Positions 43,614 to 53,842 of a DNA stretch of 64,000 bases are shown here, piece by piece; position 1 is the first letter of the stretch, and each line of letters begins with the position of its first letter. The DNA lies in NCBI RefSeq assembly GCF_020616335.1, contig NZ_CP085051.1, positions 2,469,319-2,533,318 on the forward strand, in the 5' to 3' direction. Source of the DNA: Corynebacterium uberis. Its GTDB lineage: Bacteria; Actinomycetota; Actinomycetes; Mycobacteriales; Mycobacteriaceae. A program made the position numbers and the translations under genes. The notes beneath the pieces are model-generated. The model worked only from the letters and a program-made list of their open reading frames with translations, made no database searches and had not been told where the DNA came from.

Positions 43614-44221
43614 CAATTGTCCTCCGGGTCGGAGGGGAACGTGGCCACTAGGGGGAGGGGGAGCTGCTGGCGGCGCATGACGTCCGCCCACAGGTCCGCG
43701 CCCGCTGGCGCGATGACATCGCCGGGAAGAGCCGGGGCGACGTACCAATCGCCGCGCTCAATCTCCTCATGCAACTGCCCGGGCTCCCACTGCGCCACGC
43801 CCATGAACAGGCGCATCCCCTCAAGCTGCTCCTTTAACTCGTCCGGGTCCGCACCCAGGTCGATGTAGACGAGGCGGTTGGCCAGCTTGATCAGGTGCGG
43901 GTGGACGGAGATATCCAGGCCCGGGCGCGTCACCCCGAGGCCCAACACCGTATTGCCGCGCACGGGCCCACCCACGTAGAACGCCTGCGGCTTGGACACC
44001 ACCGGGGTGAAGAAGTCGAAGTAGTTGTCCACCGCGACGTCGCTGCGCCGCGTCAGGTCCACGCCGTAGGTGCCGTGAGTCGAGTGGTCGATGAGCACCA
44101 CCACCGAGCGGGTGAAGTCCAGCGACTCAATGCCCGGGGCGGACACGAGCAGCATCCCGGGGCCGGGATCGTTGCGCTCCAGCGCGTTGAAGAGGCGGTC
44201 GGCGAAGAACTCTTCAGCCAT
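43613..44221 (-). CDS. YqgE/AlgH family protein (DUF179)
   Basis: 202 aa from ATG 44221. Signature segments: GMLLVSAPGIESLDFTRSVV, HSTHGTYGVDLTRR, VGGPVRGNTVLGLG and GVAQWEPGQLHEEIERGDW. These place it firmly in the YqgE family, conserved cytoplasmic proteins of unclear function. TGATG overlap with brnF. In many actinobacteria this gene is near leuS and cca, as here. Confidence 0.9.
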   Translation of the reverse strand: MAEEFFADRLFNALERNDPGPGMLLVSAPGIESLDFTRSVVVLIDHSTHGTYGVDLTRRSDVAVDNYFDFFTPVVSKPQAFYVGGPVRGNTVLGLGVTRPGLDISVHPHLIKLANRLVYIDLGADPDELKEQLEGMRLFMGVAQWEPGQLHEEIERGDWYVAPALPGDVIAPAGADLWADVMRRQQLPLPLVATFPSDPEDN

Positions 44222-44425
44222 GTGGACGGTCACCTTCCTTGCTCGCCGGTGGTGCGGCTGGGTCGCTCGGCCACGCGCAGTGCCCCCACAGGACGGACCA
44301 CGCGCAGGCACCGCACGCAGGCACCGCACGCGGCCATCCGCGCAGGCACCACACGGCAGCTCCCGCGCGGGGACCCGCGTCGCCCACCAGGAAAATATGT
44401 TGGTAAGTAGCAGATCCTACCCGGA

Positions 44426-45964
44426 TTAGTCCTGTTCAGCCCACCATCTTTTCAGGGCGTCCACGGCCTCGTCGTGGCTCAGCGGTCCGGAGTCGAGTCG
44501 CAGCTCCTTGAGGTAGCTCCACGCGCGCCCCACCTCTGGGCCGGGCTTGAGTCCCAGGATGCTCATGATCTCGTTTCCGTCCAGGTCCGGGCGCACGCGG
44601 GCGAGGTCTTCTTTTTCCTGGATCTGGGCGATGCGTGTTTCCAGGTGGTCGTAGGTTTCCTGAAGCATGCGGGCTTTGCGCTTGTTGCGTGTGGTGCAGT
44701 CGGCGCGGACGAGTTTGTGCAGGCGGGGAAGTAGGTCGCCGGCGTCGGTGACGTAGCGGCGTACGGCGGAGTCGGTCCACTGGCCGTCCCCGAAGCCGTG
44801 GAAGCGCATGTGGAGGTAGACCAGTTGGCTGATGTCGCGGATGGTGTTTTTGGGGTATTTCAGGGCGCGGAGTCGGCGGCGTACGAGTTTGGCGCCGACG
44901 ACTTCGTGGTGGTGGAAGGTCACGCCGCCGCCGGGTTTGGGTGCGCGGGTGTCTGGTTTGCCGCAGTCGTGGAGGAGTGCGGCCCAGCGCAGGATCAGGT
45001 CGGGGCTGCCTTCTGGGCTGTCGGGGTCTTCTTGGTCCATGGCCTGGCGCAGCACGGTCATGGAGTGGGCGTAGACGTCTTTGTGTTGGAGGTGTTCGTC
45101 GGGGGCGAGGGCGAGTCCGGAGACTTCGGGCATGATGATGTCTGCGATGCCGGTGCGTACCAGGAGGTCCCAGCCGTCCCAGGGGGCGTCGGCAGCCATG
45201 AGTTTGTCTAGTTCGGCGCGGATGCGTTCGGCGGTAATGCGGCTGATCTGGGGGGCCATGGCGGTCATGGCTGCTTCGACGCGGGGGGCGACGTTGAGGC
45301 CGAGTTGGGCGGTGAAGCGGGCGGCGCGCAGCATGCGCAGCGGGTCGTCGGAGAAGGATTGTTCGGGGGCGGCGGGGGTGTCTAGTTCGCCGCGGCGCAG
45401 GGCGCTGAAGCCGTCTTGGGGGTCGTGGAATTCGAAGGTGAGCCGGCTGTGGTCTGGGGTGGGGCGTAGTTCGACGGCCATGGCGTTGACGGTGAAGTCG
45501 CGGCGGATGAGGTCGGCGTCGAGGGTGTCTCCGAAGCGCACGTCGGGGTTGCGGGATTGGCCGTCGTAGGTGTCGGAGCGGAAGGTGGTGATCTCTATTA
45601 GTTGGCCGTCTTTTTCTGCGGAGACGGTGCCAAATTCGATGCCGGTGTCCCACACGGCGGGGGCGAAGTCGCCCAGGATTTCTGCGATGACGGCCGGCCG
45701 GGCGGAGGTGGTGAAGTCCAGGTCGTGGCCGAGGCGGCCGAGCAGTGCGTCGCGGACGGATCCGCCGACCAGGTAGAGGGATTCGCCGCGGCGGGTAAAG
45801 GCGCCGGCCAGCGGCGCGAGCACGGGTTCTAACGTGGCGATGGCGGCCTGGGCGCGGGCGAGTTGCCCGAGTGCCGCCTGCGGATCGTGGGGGTCGTGCG
45901 GGTCGTTCGGGTCCTGCGGGTCGTTCGGGTAGGCGGTCCCGGGGGCGTCCTGCGGTAGATTCAC
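44426..45964 (-). CDS. cca: CCA tRNA nucleotidyltransferase
   Basis: 512 aa from GTG 45964, probably leaderless: TAGACT is 7 bases upstream. Adds or repairs the 3' CCA end of tRNAs. Nucleotidyltransferase motif LVGGSVRDALLGRLGHDLDF, second motif RRDFTVNAMA, the BBRR-type DPLRMLRAARFTAQLG, and an HD domain (LLHDCGKPDTR ... HHHEVVGAKLVRRRL), as in mycobacterial PcnA. The N-terminus has a NDPQDP/HDPHDP repeat of Asp-Pro dipeptides. It is divergent from the NUDIX gene, the conserved origin-proximal order. Confidence 0.93.
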   Translation of the reverse strand: MNLPQDAPGTAYPNDPQDPNDPHDPHDPQAALGQLARAQAAIATLEPVLAPLAGAFTRRGESLYLVGGSVRDALLGRLGHDLDFTTSARPAVIAEILGDFAPAVWDTGIEFGTVSAEKDGQLIEITTFRSDTYDGQSRNPDVRFGDTLDADLIRRDFTVNAMAVELRPTPDHSRLTFEFHDPQDGFSALRRGELDTPAAPEQSFSDDPLRMLRAARFTAQLGLNVAPRVEAAMTAMAPQISRITAERIRAELDKLMAADAPWDGWDLLVRTGIADIIMPEVSGLALAPDEHLQHKDVYAHSMTVLRQAMDQEDPDSPEGSPDLILRWAALLHDCGKPDTRAPKPGGGVTFHHHEVVGAKLVRRRLRALKYPKNTIRDISQLVYLHMRFHGFGDGQWTDSAVRRYVTDAGDLLPRLHKLVRADCTTRNKRKARMLQETYDHLETRIAQIQEKEDLARVRPDLDGNEIMSILGLKPGPEVGRAWSYLKELRLDSGPLSHDEAVDALKRWWAEQD

Positions 45965-46091
45965 CCGACCAAGTCTAGCGGTGCCCCCGGCGGGCTCCTC
46001 AGCAGCTCCCGGGCCGGCGTTCGTGGGTTGGGCTACCCACCGCGGCGGGTGCAACTTCCCGGGGCCGCCCCAAGCGGATACCATCAGGGGG

Positions 46092-46976
46092 ATGAATGAG
46101 ACGGATGGACGCGCAGCGGCGCCGGGTGGCACCCCCGGTGCTGCGTCGCCCCGCCAGTCGGGGGGTGGGGCGTCCCGGAATCGGCGGCGGCGCAATCGGC
46201 GGCGCACCAGCCAGAACTCGCAGCACTCGGCGCAGCCGCAGCAGTCAGCCCAGCCCCAGCAGCCGCAGCAGTCTGCGTCCACGAAGGAGGGCGGTGGTGC
46301 TTCTCGACGCCGCCGTCGGCGCCGTTCCCAGCGCACCTCCGGCGAGCACGGGGCTGAGCAGCAGCGCCAGGGCGCGGGGCGCGGGCAGCGCGGGGGCGCG
46401 CGGCGGGGACGCTCGCGGCGTCGGCAAGCGCACAATCAGCGCACCTCCGGCCGGGAGCAGGCGAGCGGAAATCTGCCGACCCGGGTGGAGACGTCTGCCG
46501 GCGGGCTGGTGGTTTCCGGCCTGGCGGAGGCGGTGCAGCCGGATAATAGTGTGGACCTGACGCGCATTTTTGTCGCGCTCATCGGCCGGCTTGACCGCCG
46601 CAAGCGTATCCTGTGGTCGATGCCCAAGGGCCACGTGGAGGATGGCGAGGAGCGGCGGGCCACCGCGGAGCGCGAGGTGTGGGAGGAGACCGGCATCCAC
46701 GGCGAGGTGTTCTATGACCTCGGCGTGATTGATTATTGGTTCATCTCCGAGGGGGTGCGCATCCATAAGACCGTGCACCACCACCTGCTGCGCTTCGTGG
46801 ACGGCGCCCTCAACGATGAGGACCCGGAGGTCACGGAGGTGTCCTGGATTCCGGTGCACCAGCTCATTGAGCACCTGGCGTACTCCGATGAGCGCAAGCT
46901 CGCCCGCATCGCCCTGGATGTGCTTCCCCAACTGGCCCGAGCAGAGCGGGAGGCAGGCAGGCGAACCCCGCGATGA
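46092..46976 (+). CDS. NUDIX hydrolase with long basic N-terminal tail
   Basis: 294 aa. Residues 1-125 are a low-complexity, Arg/Gln/Gly-rich, strongly basic tail (RNRRRRNRRR; RRRRRRRSQR; QPQQ repeats) that looks disordered and could bind RNA or membranes. Residues 130-294 form the Nudix domain with the box GHVEDGEERRATAEREVWEE followed by TGI. It corresponds in position to MutT4 of Mycobacterium. The actual nucleotide substrate is unknown. ATGA overlap with the next gene. Confidence 0.9.
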   Translation: MNETDGRAAAPGGTPGAASPRQSGGGASRNRRRRNRRRTSQNSQHSAQPQQSAQPQQPQQSASTKEGGGASRRRRRRRSQRTSGEHGAEQQRQGAGRGQRGGARRGRSRRRQAHNQRTSGREQASGNLPTRVETSAGGLVVSGLAEAVQPDNSVDLTRIFVALIGRLDRRKRILWSMPKGHVEDGEERRATAEREVWEETGIHGEVFYDLGVIDYWFISEGVRIHKTVHHHLLRFVDGALNDEDPEVTEVSWIPVHQLIEHLAYSDERKLARIALDVLPQLARAEREAGRRTPR

Positions 46977-49735
46977 GCCGCCACGGTCACGCCACCCGCA
47001 CCACCCAGACCCGCTGGGCACACCGCGCGTGCGCCCTGGCCGTCAGCCTCGTCCTTGCCCTGGCTCCCGGCGGGTGGGCCGCCCCGGCGCGCGCCCTCGA
47101 CGAGCCGGTTTCTCCTTCCGACCCCACCAAGCGTGAGGCCTGGGTCAACCCGCAGTTGCGCGCCGGGGATTCGGACGATGACCTGCGCGTTGATCTCGTC
47201 GACACGGCCGCCGCTGCCGCGCTGGCGCCCGACGCCCCTTTGCAGTTGCGGCTGCGGCTGCACAACCAGGGCACCCGGGCGATCAAGGATCTCACGGTCC
47301 AGCCCGTGCGCGGCGGGGCGGTGGCGGATCTGGCTGAGTCGCGCGACGCGCTGACCCGGGACATCGGCACCTTCTTTATCGCGGGCCACGCCCAGCAGCT
47401 CGACCAGCCGCTGGGGCCCGGCGAATCGCTGGACCTCACCCTGGACATCCCGACCGCCGCCGGGGTGACCAACTCCCTGGAGTTGGCCGCCGGGCAGACC
47501 TATCCCGTGGCCGTCAAGGCCATTGGCCAGCGCGCCGCGGGGGCGGCCGGGTCCGGCTCTGGCTCCGGTTCGGGCGGTACCGGTGCGGACGCCGATGGGG
47601 CAGCGGGGGCCGGCGCCGCGGACGGGCCGGGTGCGGGGCAGTCCGCCGGGGTCACCGAGCTGCTGACCACGGAGCGCATGCTCGTCTCCGTTGCCTCTCC
47701 CGCTGCGGCCGCAGCGCCTGGCGGTCCTTCCGGGCCAGGAGCACCGCCCGCGCCCCGGGCCCCCGAGCCCGCGGATGACGCCGCAGCGGCGCCGGGGCTG
47801 AGCCTGCTCTACCCGCTGTCCGCCCCTACCCCGGTGGTCCCCGGCGAGACGGGCGACGCCCCCGAAGACGCCCCGCTGGTGCTGCGCAATGATGACCTGG
47901 CCGGCGAGCTCGCCCCGAATGGACGGCTTAGCCACCTGCTGGACTCCTACGACTCCGCCGTCTCCGACCCCACCACGGGGGCCTCCCTGGCCGCAGCGAG
48001 CTGCCTGGCCCTCGACCCCGCGCTTATCGACGCCGTGCGCCGCATGGCTGGCGGGTACACGGTAGCCAGCCACCGCGAGCCCACGGGCAAGCCGGCCCGC
48101 CGCCTGCGCGACTCCTGGCGCACCTACCTCGACGGCCCGGACGCCCAGGCCGGCTCCGGGGCGCAGGCCGCCGCCGCGTGGCTCGATCGGCTGCGCGCGG
48201 TGGCGCAGGGGCGCTGCGTGGTGGCGCTGCCGTGGGCCAACGCGGACGTGACGGCCGTGGCGCGCACGGGCAACTCGTGGCTGGCCCGCGAGGCCATCGA
48301 GCGCGGCCCGGCGGTCATCGCCGACGCCCTGGGCACCCGGCCGCTGACCAACGTGGTCATCCCCGGCTCCGGGTATCTCACCGAGCAAGCTGTGCCGGCC
48401 ATGGGGTGGGCGGATGCCTCCCTGAGCCCCGCGTTCGACGGCGGGCTCGCCACCGCCTGGGAGCAGACCACGGCCGCGAATACCCCGCAGCCGGCCGCGC
48501 CGCCCCCGGCCGAGGGCGTCTCGGTGCTGGTGGCAGCTAACTCGGTGTGGGGCGCCCCGGCGGTGGATAGGTTCTCCCAGCTGGCCCCGGGTATCCGGGC
48601 GGTGACCTACCACGATTCCCTGGCCGCGGTGCTCGCCGCGACGGGCCCCAACCCGGCGACCCCGGCCTTTGCCAACCCGGATTATCGGGTGGACCAGGCC
48701 GTCGATTCTGAGCAGGCGCGGGCGGTGACCGCGGCGGCGGCGCTGCGCCTAGCGCTGGGGGAGGCGGCCGACGCGACCAGCCCGCAGGCCGGGGGCGGAG
48801 CGCAGCCGGTGTTGGTGGCCCCGCCGGCGGTGCTGGATGCCGCCGCGGCGGATGCGGTGTTGGCGCAGGCGCGGGCCTCCTTGGCCGCCCATGACGCCGC
48901 GCCGCTGGGCCTGCACGACTACGTCACCGCCACGCCCGCGCAGGAGGAGGCCCTGGCGCAGCTGGTGCAGTCGAGTGGCGTGCACGGACCGGCGGATGCC
49001 CCGCGGCTGGGCGCGCCGTATATTGACCCCGCCGAGTTCACCAACACGGAGGTCGCGCAGGCCCGCCAGCTTGCCGATTCCGCCGACGCCCTGACCCGCA
49101 TCATGGTCAACGACCATGCCATCGCGCTGAGCCGCTACGGCTTTACCGCCCCGCTGCGCCAGGACGCGCTGCGGGCGCTGAGCATCACGGGCCGCCGGGC
49201 GATGGCGCTGTTTGATTCCACGGCCACGGCCACGGCCAATCGGCTCACGGCGGACCTGGCGGCGCTGTCATCGTTGCGCGCCTCGGTGGCGTTGATCCCG
49301 CCGGGCAACGTGTATACGCGCACCTCCGCGGCCTCCCCGCTGCTCATCGTCGCGGAAAACGGGCTGCCCCTGCCGGTGGATGCCACGATTTCTTATTACT
49401 CGGCCGACGAGGTGGAGGTGCATACCCCGGGCCGGCTGCGCATCCCGGCGCGCGGGTCCATCACCGTGCAGATGACCACGGATATTCCGGCGCAGCAGGA
49501 AAGCACCACCATTGGTCTGTGGCTGTCGCTTCCCGACGCCACCCCCATCGGCGACCGCGTGGACATCGCCGTGCGCACGCGCGCCGGCATCCTGGGCCGC
49601 AGCGCCCTGGTGTTGGGCGTGGGCGCGGTGGTCATGTTTGGGCTGCTCTTCCGCTTTGGTGCCCAGCGGCGCAAGCACCCGCGCCCGGCGCAGGGGGGCA
49701 GGCACGCCCGGCGCGAGGATGAGGGCTCGCGCTAA
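46973..49735 (+). CDS. secreted, membrane-anchored DUF6049 protein
   Basis: 920 aa. An N-terminal signal peptide (core CALAVSLVLALAPGGWA, ending ARA) is followed by a large Ala/Pro-rich extracytoplasmic region, then a single TM near the end (ALVLGVGAVVMFGLLFRFGA) and a short basic cytoplasmic tail. NARTRAGILG-like beta-sandwich repeats precede the TM. It matches the Rv3909 position next to murJ, so probably acts with the lipid II flippase in wall assembly; no biochemical function is known. Confidence 0.85.
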   Translation: MSRHGHATRTTQTRWAHRACALAVSLVLALAPGGWAAPARALDEPVSPSDPTKREAWVNPQLRAGDSDDDLRVDLVDTAAAAALAPDAPLQLRLRLHNQGTRAIKDLTVQPVRGGAVADLAESRDALTRDIGTFFIAGHAQQLDQPLGPGESLDLTLDIPTAAGVTNSLELAAGQTYPVAVKAIGQRAAGAAGSGSGSGSGGTGADADGAAGAGAADGPGAGQSAGVTELLTTERMLVSVASPAAAAAPGGPSGPGAPPAPRAPEPADDAAAAPGLSLLYPLSAPTPVVPGETGDAPEDAPLVLRNDDLAGELAPNGRLSHLLDSYDSAVSDPTTGASLAAASCLALDPALIDAVRRMAGGYTVASHREPTGKPARRLRDSWRTYLDGPDAQAGSGAQAAAAWLDRLRAVAQGRCVVALPWANADVTAVARTGNSWLAREAIERGPAVIADALGTRPLTNVVIPGSGYLTEQAVPAMGWADASLSPAFDGGLATAWEQTTAANTPQPAAPPPAEGVSVLVAANSVWGAPAVDRFSQLAPGIRAVTYHDSLAAVLAATGPNPATPAFANPDYRVDQAVDSEQARAVTAAAALRLALGEAADATSPQAGGGAQPVLVAPPAVLDAAAADAVLAQARASLAAHDAAPLGLHDYVTATPAQEEALAQLVQSSGVHGPADAPRLGAPYIDPAEFTNTEVAQARQLADSADALTRIMVNDHAIALSRYGFTAPLRQDALRALSITGRRAMALFDSTATATANRLTADLAALSSLRASVALIPPGNVYTRTSAASPLLIVAENGLPLPVDATISYYSADEVEVHTPGRLRIPARGSITVQMTTDIPAQQESTTIGLWLSLPDATPIGDRVDIAVRTRAGILGRSALVLGVGAVVMFGLLFRFGAQRRKHPRPAQGGRHARREDEGSR
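48022..48032 (-). repeat. copy of recurring 11-mer CGTCGATAAGC
   Basis: Exact copy inside the DUF6049 gene, preceded by CACGG on the motif strand. Confidence 0.6.
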
Positions 49736-49770
49736 ACGCCGCGGGGGCGTGGGGTGGCTGGCGGACGGGG

Positions 49771-49781
49771 CGTCGATAAGC
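49771..49781 (+). repeat. copy of recurring 11-mer CGTCGATAAGC
   Basis: Exact copy, intergenic between the DUF6049 gene and murJ, preceded by CGGGG. Confidence 0.65.
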
Positions 49782-49881
49782 GGATAGACGCGCCGCGGAA
49801 GGTCACAATGAGACCACATTGTTCGCCTCGCGCGGCACGCCGGTTTCACTTCACACAGATAAGCCATGACAATGGTGTCTC

Positions 49882-52800
49882 GTGAACTCCACTGACTCGC
49901 TTTACAGGTCACCGGACCGGTCGGGCAGCGGCCCGGACCCGGAGGCAACGTCCGCCGGGGATGTCACCCTAGGCGGTGACGCCGGGCTGCGGGGACGCAT
50001 CATCGCGCCCACCCCGCCCGCACCCGTGCCCGCGCGCCGGCGGTCTCCGCAGGCCACGGCCCGTCCGGGGGAGGACCGCTCGACGCTGCGCACCGCGCCG
50101 TCGCACAAGGCGGCCGCGGATGTGAGCGGCGCCGAGGAGGCGCAGCCAGACTCCTCGGGCACTTCGGGTGGCGCGGGTGGCGCGGGCACCTCGGACGGCG
50201 ACATCGTGCGCTCAACGGGCTCCATGGCCATTGCCACCCTGTTTTCCCGCATCACCGGATTCATCCGCACCGTGCTCATCGGCTCCTCGCTGGGCCTGGC
50301 GGTGGCCACGGCCTTCAACGTGGCCAACACCCTGCCCAACCTCATCACGGAGATCGTGCTGGGTGCGGTGCTGACCTCCCTGGTGGTGCCGGTGCTCGTG
50401 CGCGCGGAGAAGGAGGACGCCGACCACGGCGCGGCGTTCATCCGCCGCCTGTTTACCCTGGCGTTTAGCCTGCTGGCCCTGGTCACCCTGGCGTCCTTGC
50501 TGGGCGCGCCGCTGCTGACGCGGATGATGATCCCCACAGACGGCGAGGTCAACCTCACCCAGTCCACCTCGTTTGCCTACTGGGTGCTGCCGCAGATCCT
50601 GTGCTACGGGCTGTTCTCGCTGTTCATGGCGGTGCTCAACACGAAGGGGATTTTCAAGCCGGGCGCGTGGGCGCCGGTGGCCAACAACGTGGTGAGCATC
50701 GCGGTGCTGCTGGTGTATCACTACCTGCCCAATCAGCTCTCCGATACCGCCCCCTCGGGGCTGTTCGACCCGCACGTGCTGCTGCTGGGCCTGGGCACCA
50801 CCGCCGGCGTGGCGGTGCAGCTGCTCATCATGATTCCGCCGCTGCGTCGCGCCGGGATCAGCCTGCGGCCCCTGTGGGGCATTGATGACAGGCTGCGCAG
50901 CTTCGGCGGCATGGCGCTGGCGATCATCGTCTACGTGGCCATCTCGCAGCTGGGCTACATCATCGTCACCAACATCGCTAACCGGGTGGACCACGCGGCG
51001 CTGACGATCTACCAGAACCACTGGCTGCTGCTGCAAATGCCCTACGGCATCATCGGCGTGACCCTGCTGACTGCCATCATGCCGCGGCTGTCACGCAAGG
51101 CGGCGGAAGGCGACGACCGCGGCGTGGTCGACGACCTCACCCTGGGCACCAAGCTGACGTTCATCGCCCTGATCCCCGTGGTGGTCTTCTTCATGGGCTT
51201 TGGCCCCCAGATCGCCGATGGCCTGTTCCAATACGGCCGCTTCGACTCCGACTCGGCACAAATCCTGGGCAGCACCCTGCAATTCTCCGCCTTCACGCTC
51301 ATCCCGTACGCCCTGGTGCTGCTGCACCTGCGCGTGTTCTACGCCCGGGAAGAGGCGTGGACGCCCACGTTCATCATCGCCGGGATCATCACCACCAAGG
51401 TGGCGCTGTCCTACCTGGGCGCCCAGGTGGCCTCCGAGCCGCAGCGGGTGGTGGTCCTGCTGGGCGCGGCCAACGGCTTTGGCTTTGTTGCCGGCGCGAT
51501 CATCGGCGTGGTGCTGCTGCGCCGCAAGCTCGGCTCCTTAGGGTCCCAGACGATCCTGCGCACCTCCGGCTGGGCGTTGGGCTCAGCCGTGGTGGGCGTG
51601 GCGGTGGCCCTGGTCGCCGACCACTTCATCGGCGGGGTGCTCGGCGGAGCTTTACGCTTCCTGGGCTCCTTTGGCACCCTGTTCATCCTCGCCGTAGACG
51701 GCGTGGTCTTCCTGGTGGTCACCGGGATTGTGCTGAGCTTTTCCAAGCTGCCCGAGGTGGCCAACCTGGGCGTGGCGTTGGGCCGCCTGCCGGTGGTGGG
51801 CAAGCTCATCCGGGTGGACCCCGCCGCCCAGATTCAGGTGGAGCAGCCCTCCGCCCTGGAGCTCAACAGCCAGTTCATCGGCTCGGACACGTTCGCCGCC
51901 TCCCCGGTCCCGCCGCCGATGTCCGCCGGCGTCGTGCGCGGCCCGCGCCTGGTCCCCGGCGCCCCGGTCTCCGACGGCCGCTTCCGCCTGCTCGTCGACC
52001 ACGGCTCCGTGCCCGGCGCCCGCTTCTGGCAGGCCCGCGAACAAAACACCGGACGCATGGTCGCGCTGGTGTTCGTGGACACCTCCGGCACCTCCCCGAT
52101 GGCGCCGGCAAGCCCCGCGGCAGCAGCAGGTGCGGCCGCGGAGGTCACCCGCCGCACCCGCCGGCTGGCCGCCCTGCACCACCCGGCCATCGCCCCGAAC
52201 ATCGAGGTCTCCGCCTACCGCTCCGGCTGCCTGGTGGTTGCCGACTGGGTGGAAGGCACCTCCCTGAAGGCCCTGGCCTCCTCCGACGGGGTCAACCCGC
52301 GCGCCGCCGCCTACGCCATGGCCCCGCTTACCGACGCCGCCGGCGCCGCCACCCAAGCCCACGTCCCGCTCGGCCTGGACAACTGGTCCCGCATCCGGGT
52401 GACCACCTCCGGCACCGCGGTCCTCGCCTTCCCGGCGGTCCTCTCCCAGGCCTCCCTGGCCCAGGACCTTGACGCCATCGCCTGGACGCTCAACCTGCTC
52501 ATCGAAGACGAGGCCGCCCCGGACGACGTGGTGGCCGTCAAACGGCAGGTCGAACAGCTGGCCACCACCGCCGGCACCACGGCTGGGACCACCGCGGGCG
52601 CCACGGCCGCGTCCGCCGCGTCCGCCGCCACTAACGACGGCGAACCCACCCCGCCCACGCCCAAGGAGCTCGGCGCCCAACTGCGCCGCGTGGGGCTTGC
52701 CGACGCCGCCGGAGACGCGCCCGCCGGCACCGGCCTGGCCGCCGCCACCGAGGGCGCCGGCTCCTCCGACCTGCGCGCCGCCCCCGTGGCAGGGGCGCAC

Positions 52801-53544
52801 CGGGCGGGGGCCACCGCGGCGTCGTCACGCATCCTCGAACCCACCCCGCAGGTGGAGGAGCGCGGCGGCTTCGGCGCGAAGTCCATGACGGGACGCGGCA
52901 CCGTGCTGCTCGCCGCGCTGGTCTTCCTGGCGGTCGTCGGCGTGGTCGCCGCCGCCACCTACGTTCTCGCCGCGCTCGGCGGCGGGTCCCAGAACTCGCC
53001 GCTGGCCACCGGCGAGGACGCCGGCGCCCACCAACAGATCGCCGCCAGCGCCCAGCCGCTGACCAGCGCGCGGGTGTGGCAGATCACCGGCATCGACACG
53101 GACGTGGACAACCCCGGCGACGCCGCCAAGGCCGTCAACGGCAACCCGGCCTCCGCGTGGACCACCGACGCCTACCCGCAGGGCTTCCTGGTCAAGCCCG
53201 GCGTGGGCCTGCTCGTCGAGCTGCAAAACGCCGTCAACCTGGAGTCCGCCACCCTGGCCACCACCACCCCGGGCGCGCACGTCACCGTCTACGGGGTGCC
53301 CCGCGGCACCGACATCGCGCAGGTCAACTACCCGGCGGAGCTGCCGTGGCTGGGCGAGGCACGCCTGACCGCCGAGCCGACTACCGTGCCACTGAGCCCG
53401 GTGCGCAGTGGGCAGCCGCTCCAGGCGGTGATCGTGTTCATCGACCAGGTCTCCCCGGATACGGCCACCGGATCGCTCTCCGGTGTCACCCTCATCGGCC
53501 GGCCGGCAGGCGCCGCGCAGGCCACGCCCGCGCAAGACAGCTAG
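49882..53544 (+). CDS. murJ: lipid II flippase MurJ with C-terminal pseudokinase and extracellular domain
   Basis: 1220 aa. Disordered N-terminal 110 residues, then 14 TM helices of the MOP-superfamily MurJ core (RSTGSMAIATLFSRITGFIR start, FNVANTLPNLITEIVLGAVL). From about 690 to 920 lies a kinase-like domain (FRLLVDHGSVPGARFWQARE) lacking usual catalytic motifs, as in mycobacterial Rv3910 where phosphorylation controls FhaA binding. After a TM (VLLAALVFLAVVGVVAAATYVL, about 1015-1035 in two halves) comes a periplasmic discoidin-like domain. It starts at GTG 49882. A strong hairpin follows the stop. Confidence 0.93.
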   Translation: MNSTDSLYRSPDRSGSGPDPEATSAGDVTLGGDAGLRGRIIAPTPPAPVPARRRSPQATARPGEDRSTLRTAPSHKAAADVSGAEEAQPDSSGTSGGAGGAGTSDGDIVRSTGSMAIATLFSRITGFIRTVLIGSSLGLAVATAFNVANTLPNLITEIVLGAVLTSLVVPVLVRAEKEDADHGAAFIRRLFTLAFSLLALVTLASLLGAPLLTRMMIPTDGEVNLTQSTSFAYWVLPQILCYGLFSLFMAVLNTKGIFKPGAWAPVANNVVSIAVLLVYHYLPNQLSDTAPSGLFDPHVLLLGLGTTAGVAVQLLIMIPPLRRAGISLRPLWGIDDRLRSFGGMALAIIVYVAISQLGYIIVTNIANRVDHAALTIYQNHWLLLQMPYGIIGVTLLTAIMPRLSRKAAEGDDRGVVDDLTLGTKLTFIALIPVVVFFMGFGPQIADGLFQYGRFDSDSAQILGSTLQFSAFTLIPYALVLLHLRVFYAREEAWTPTFIIAGIITTKVALSYLGAQVASEPQRVVVLLGAANGFGFVAGAIIGVVLLRRKLGSLGSQTILRTSGWALGSAVVGVAVALVADHFIGGVLGGALRFLGSFGTLFILAVDGVVFLVVTGIVLSFSKLPEVANLGVALGRLPVVGKLIRVDPAAQIQVEQPSALELNSQFIGSDTFAASPVPPPMSAGVVRGPRLVPGAPVSDGRFRLLVDHGSVPGARFWQAREQNTGRMVALVFVDTSGTSPMAPASPAAAAGAAAEVTRRTRRLAALHHPAIAPNIEVSAYRSGCLVVADWVEGTSLKALASSDGVNPRAAAYAMAPLTDAAGAATQAHVPLGLDNWSRIRVTTSGTAVLAFPAVLSQASLAQDLDAIAWTLNLLIEDEAAPDDVVAVKRQVEQLATTAGTTAGTTAGATAASAASAATNDGEPTPPTPKELGAQLRRVGLADAAGDAPAGTGLAAATEGAGSSDLRAAPVAGAHRAGATAASSRILEPTPQVEERGGFGAKSMTGRGTVLLAALVFLAVVGVVAAATYVLAALGGGSQNSPLATGEDAGAHQQIAASAQPLTSARVWQITGIDTDVDNPGDAAKAVNGNPASAWTTDAYPQGFLVKPGVGLLVELQNAVNLESATLATTTPGAHVTVYGVPRGTDIAQVNYPAELPWLGEARLTAEPTTVPLSPVRSGQPLQAVIVFIDQVSPDTATGSLSGVTLIGRPAGAAQATPAQDS

Positions 53545-53553
53545 CCGATTGCC

Positions 53554-53587
53554 CCTGTGGGTGCCCACTGCGGTGGGCACCCACAGG
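53554..53587 (+). terminator. strong terminator hairpin after murJ
   Basis: CCTGTGGGTGCCCAC and GTGGGCACCCACAGG are perfect 15-bp arms with a TGCG loop, starting 9 bases after the murJ stop. No T-run follows. It separates the murJ transcript from sigM. Confidence 0.75.
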
Positions 53588-53842
53588 TGGTCGGGGGCCG
53601 GGGGAGTGGGGTAGAAAGAACAGGAAGGCTAGACCGTGTCGCCGCGGGTGGGGGTATGCGGCGGGGGAGGGCAATACGTGCATTCGCGTGCATACGCGGC
53701 GCAGTCCTGCCACACTAGGGGCCAGGACACCCTCACCCACGGGGTCGCGCGGCCGGGCCTGCGTTGGCTGTTGTTGTTGGCCGCATGCTTTACCGCTGTT
53801 ATCGCTCCATATGTTCATCGTTTTTCGGGGGGAATTACCACC

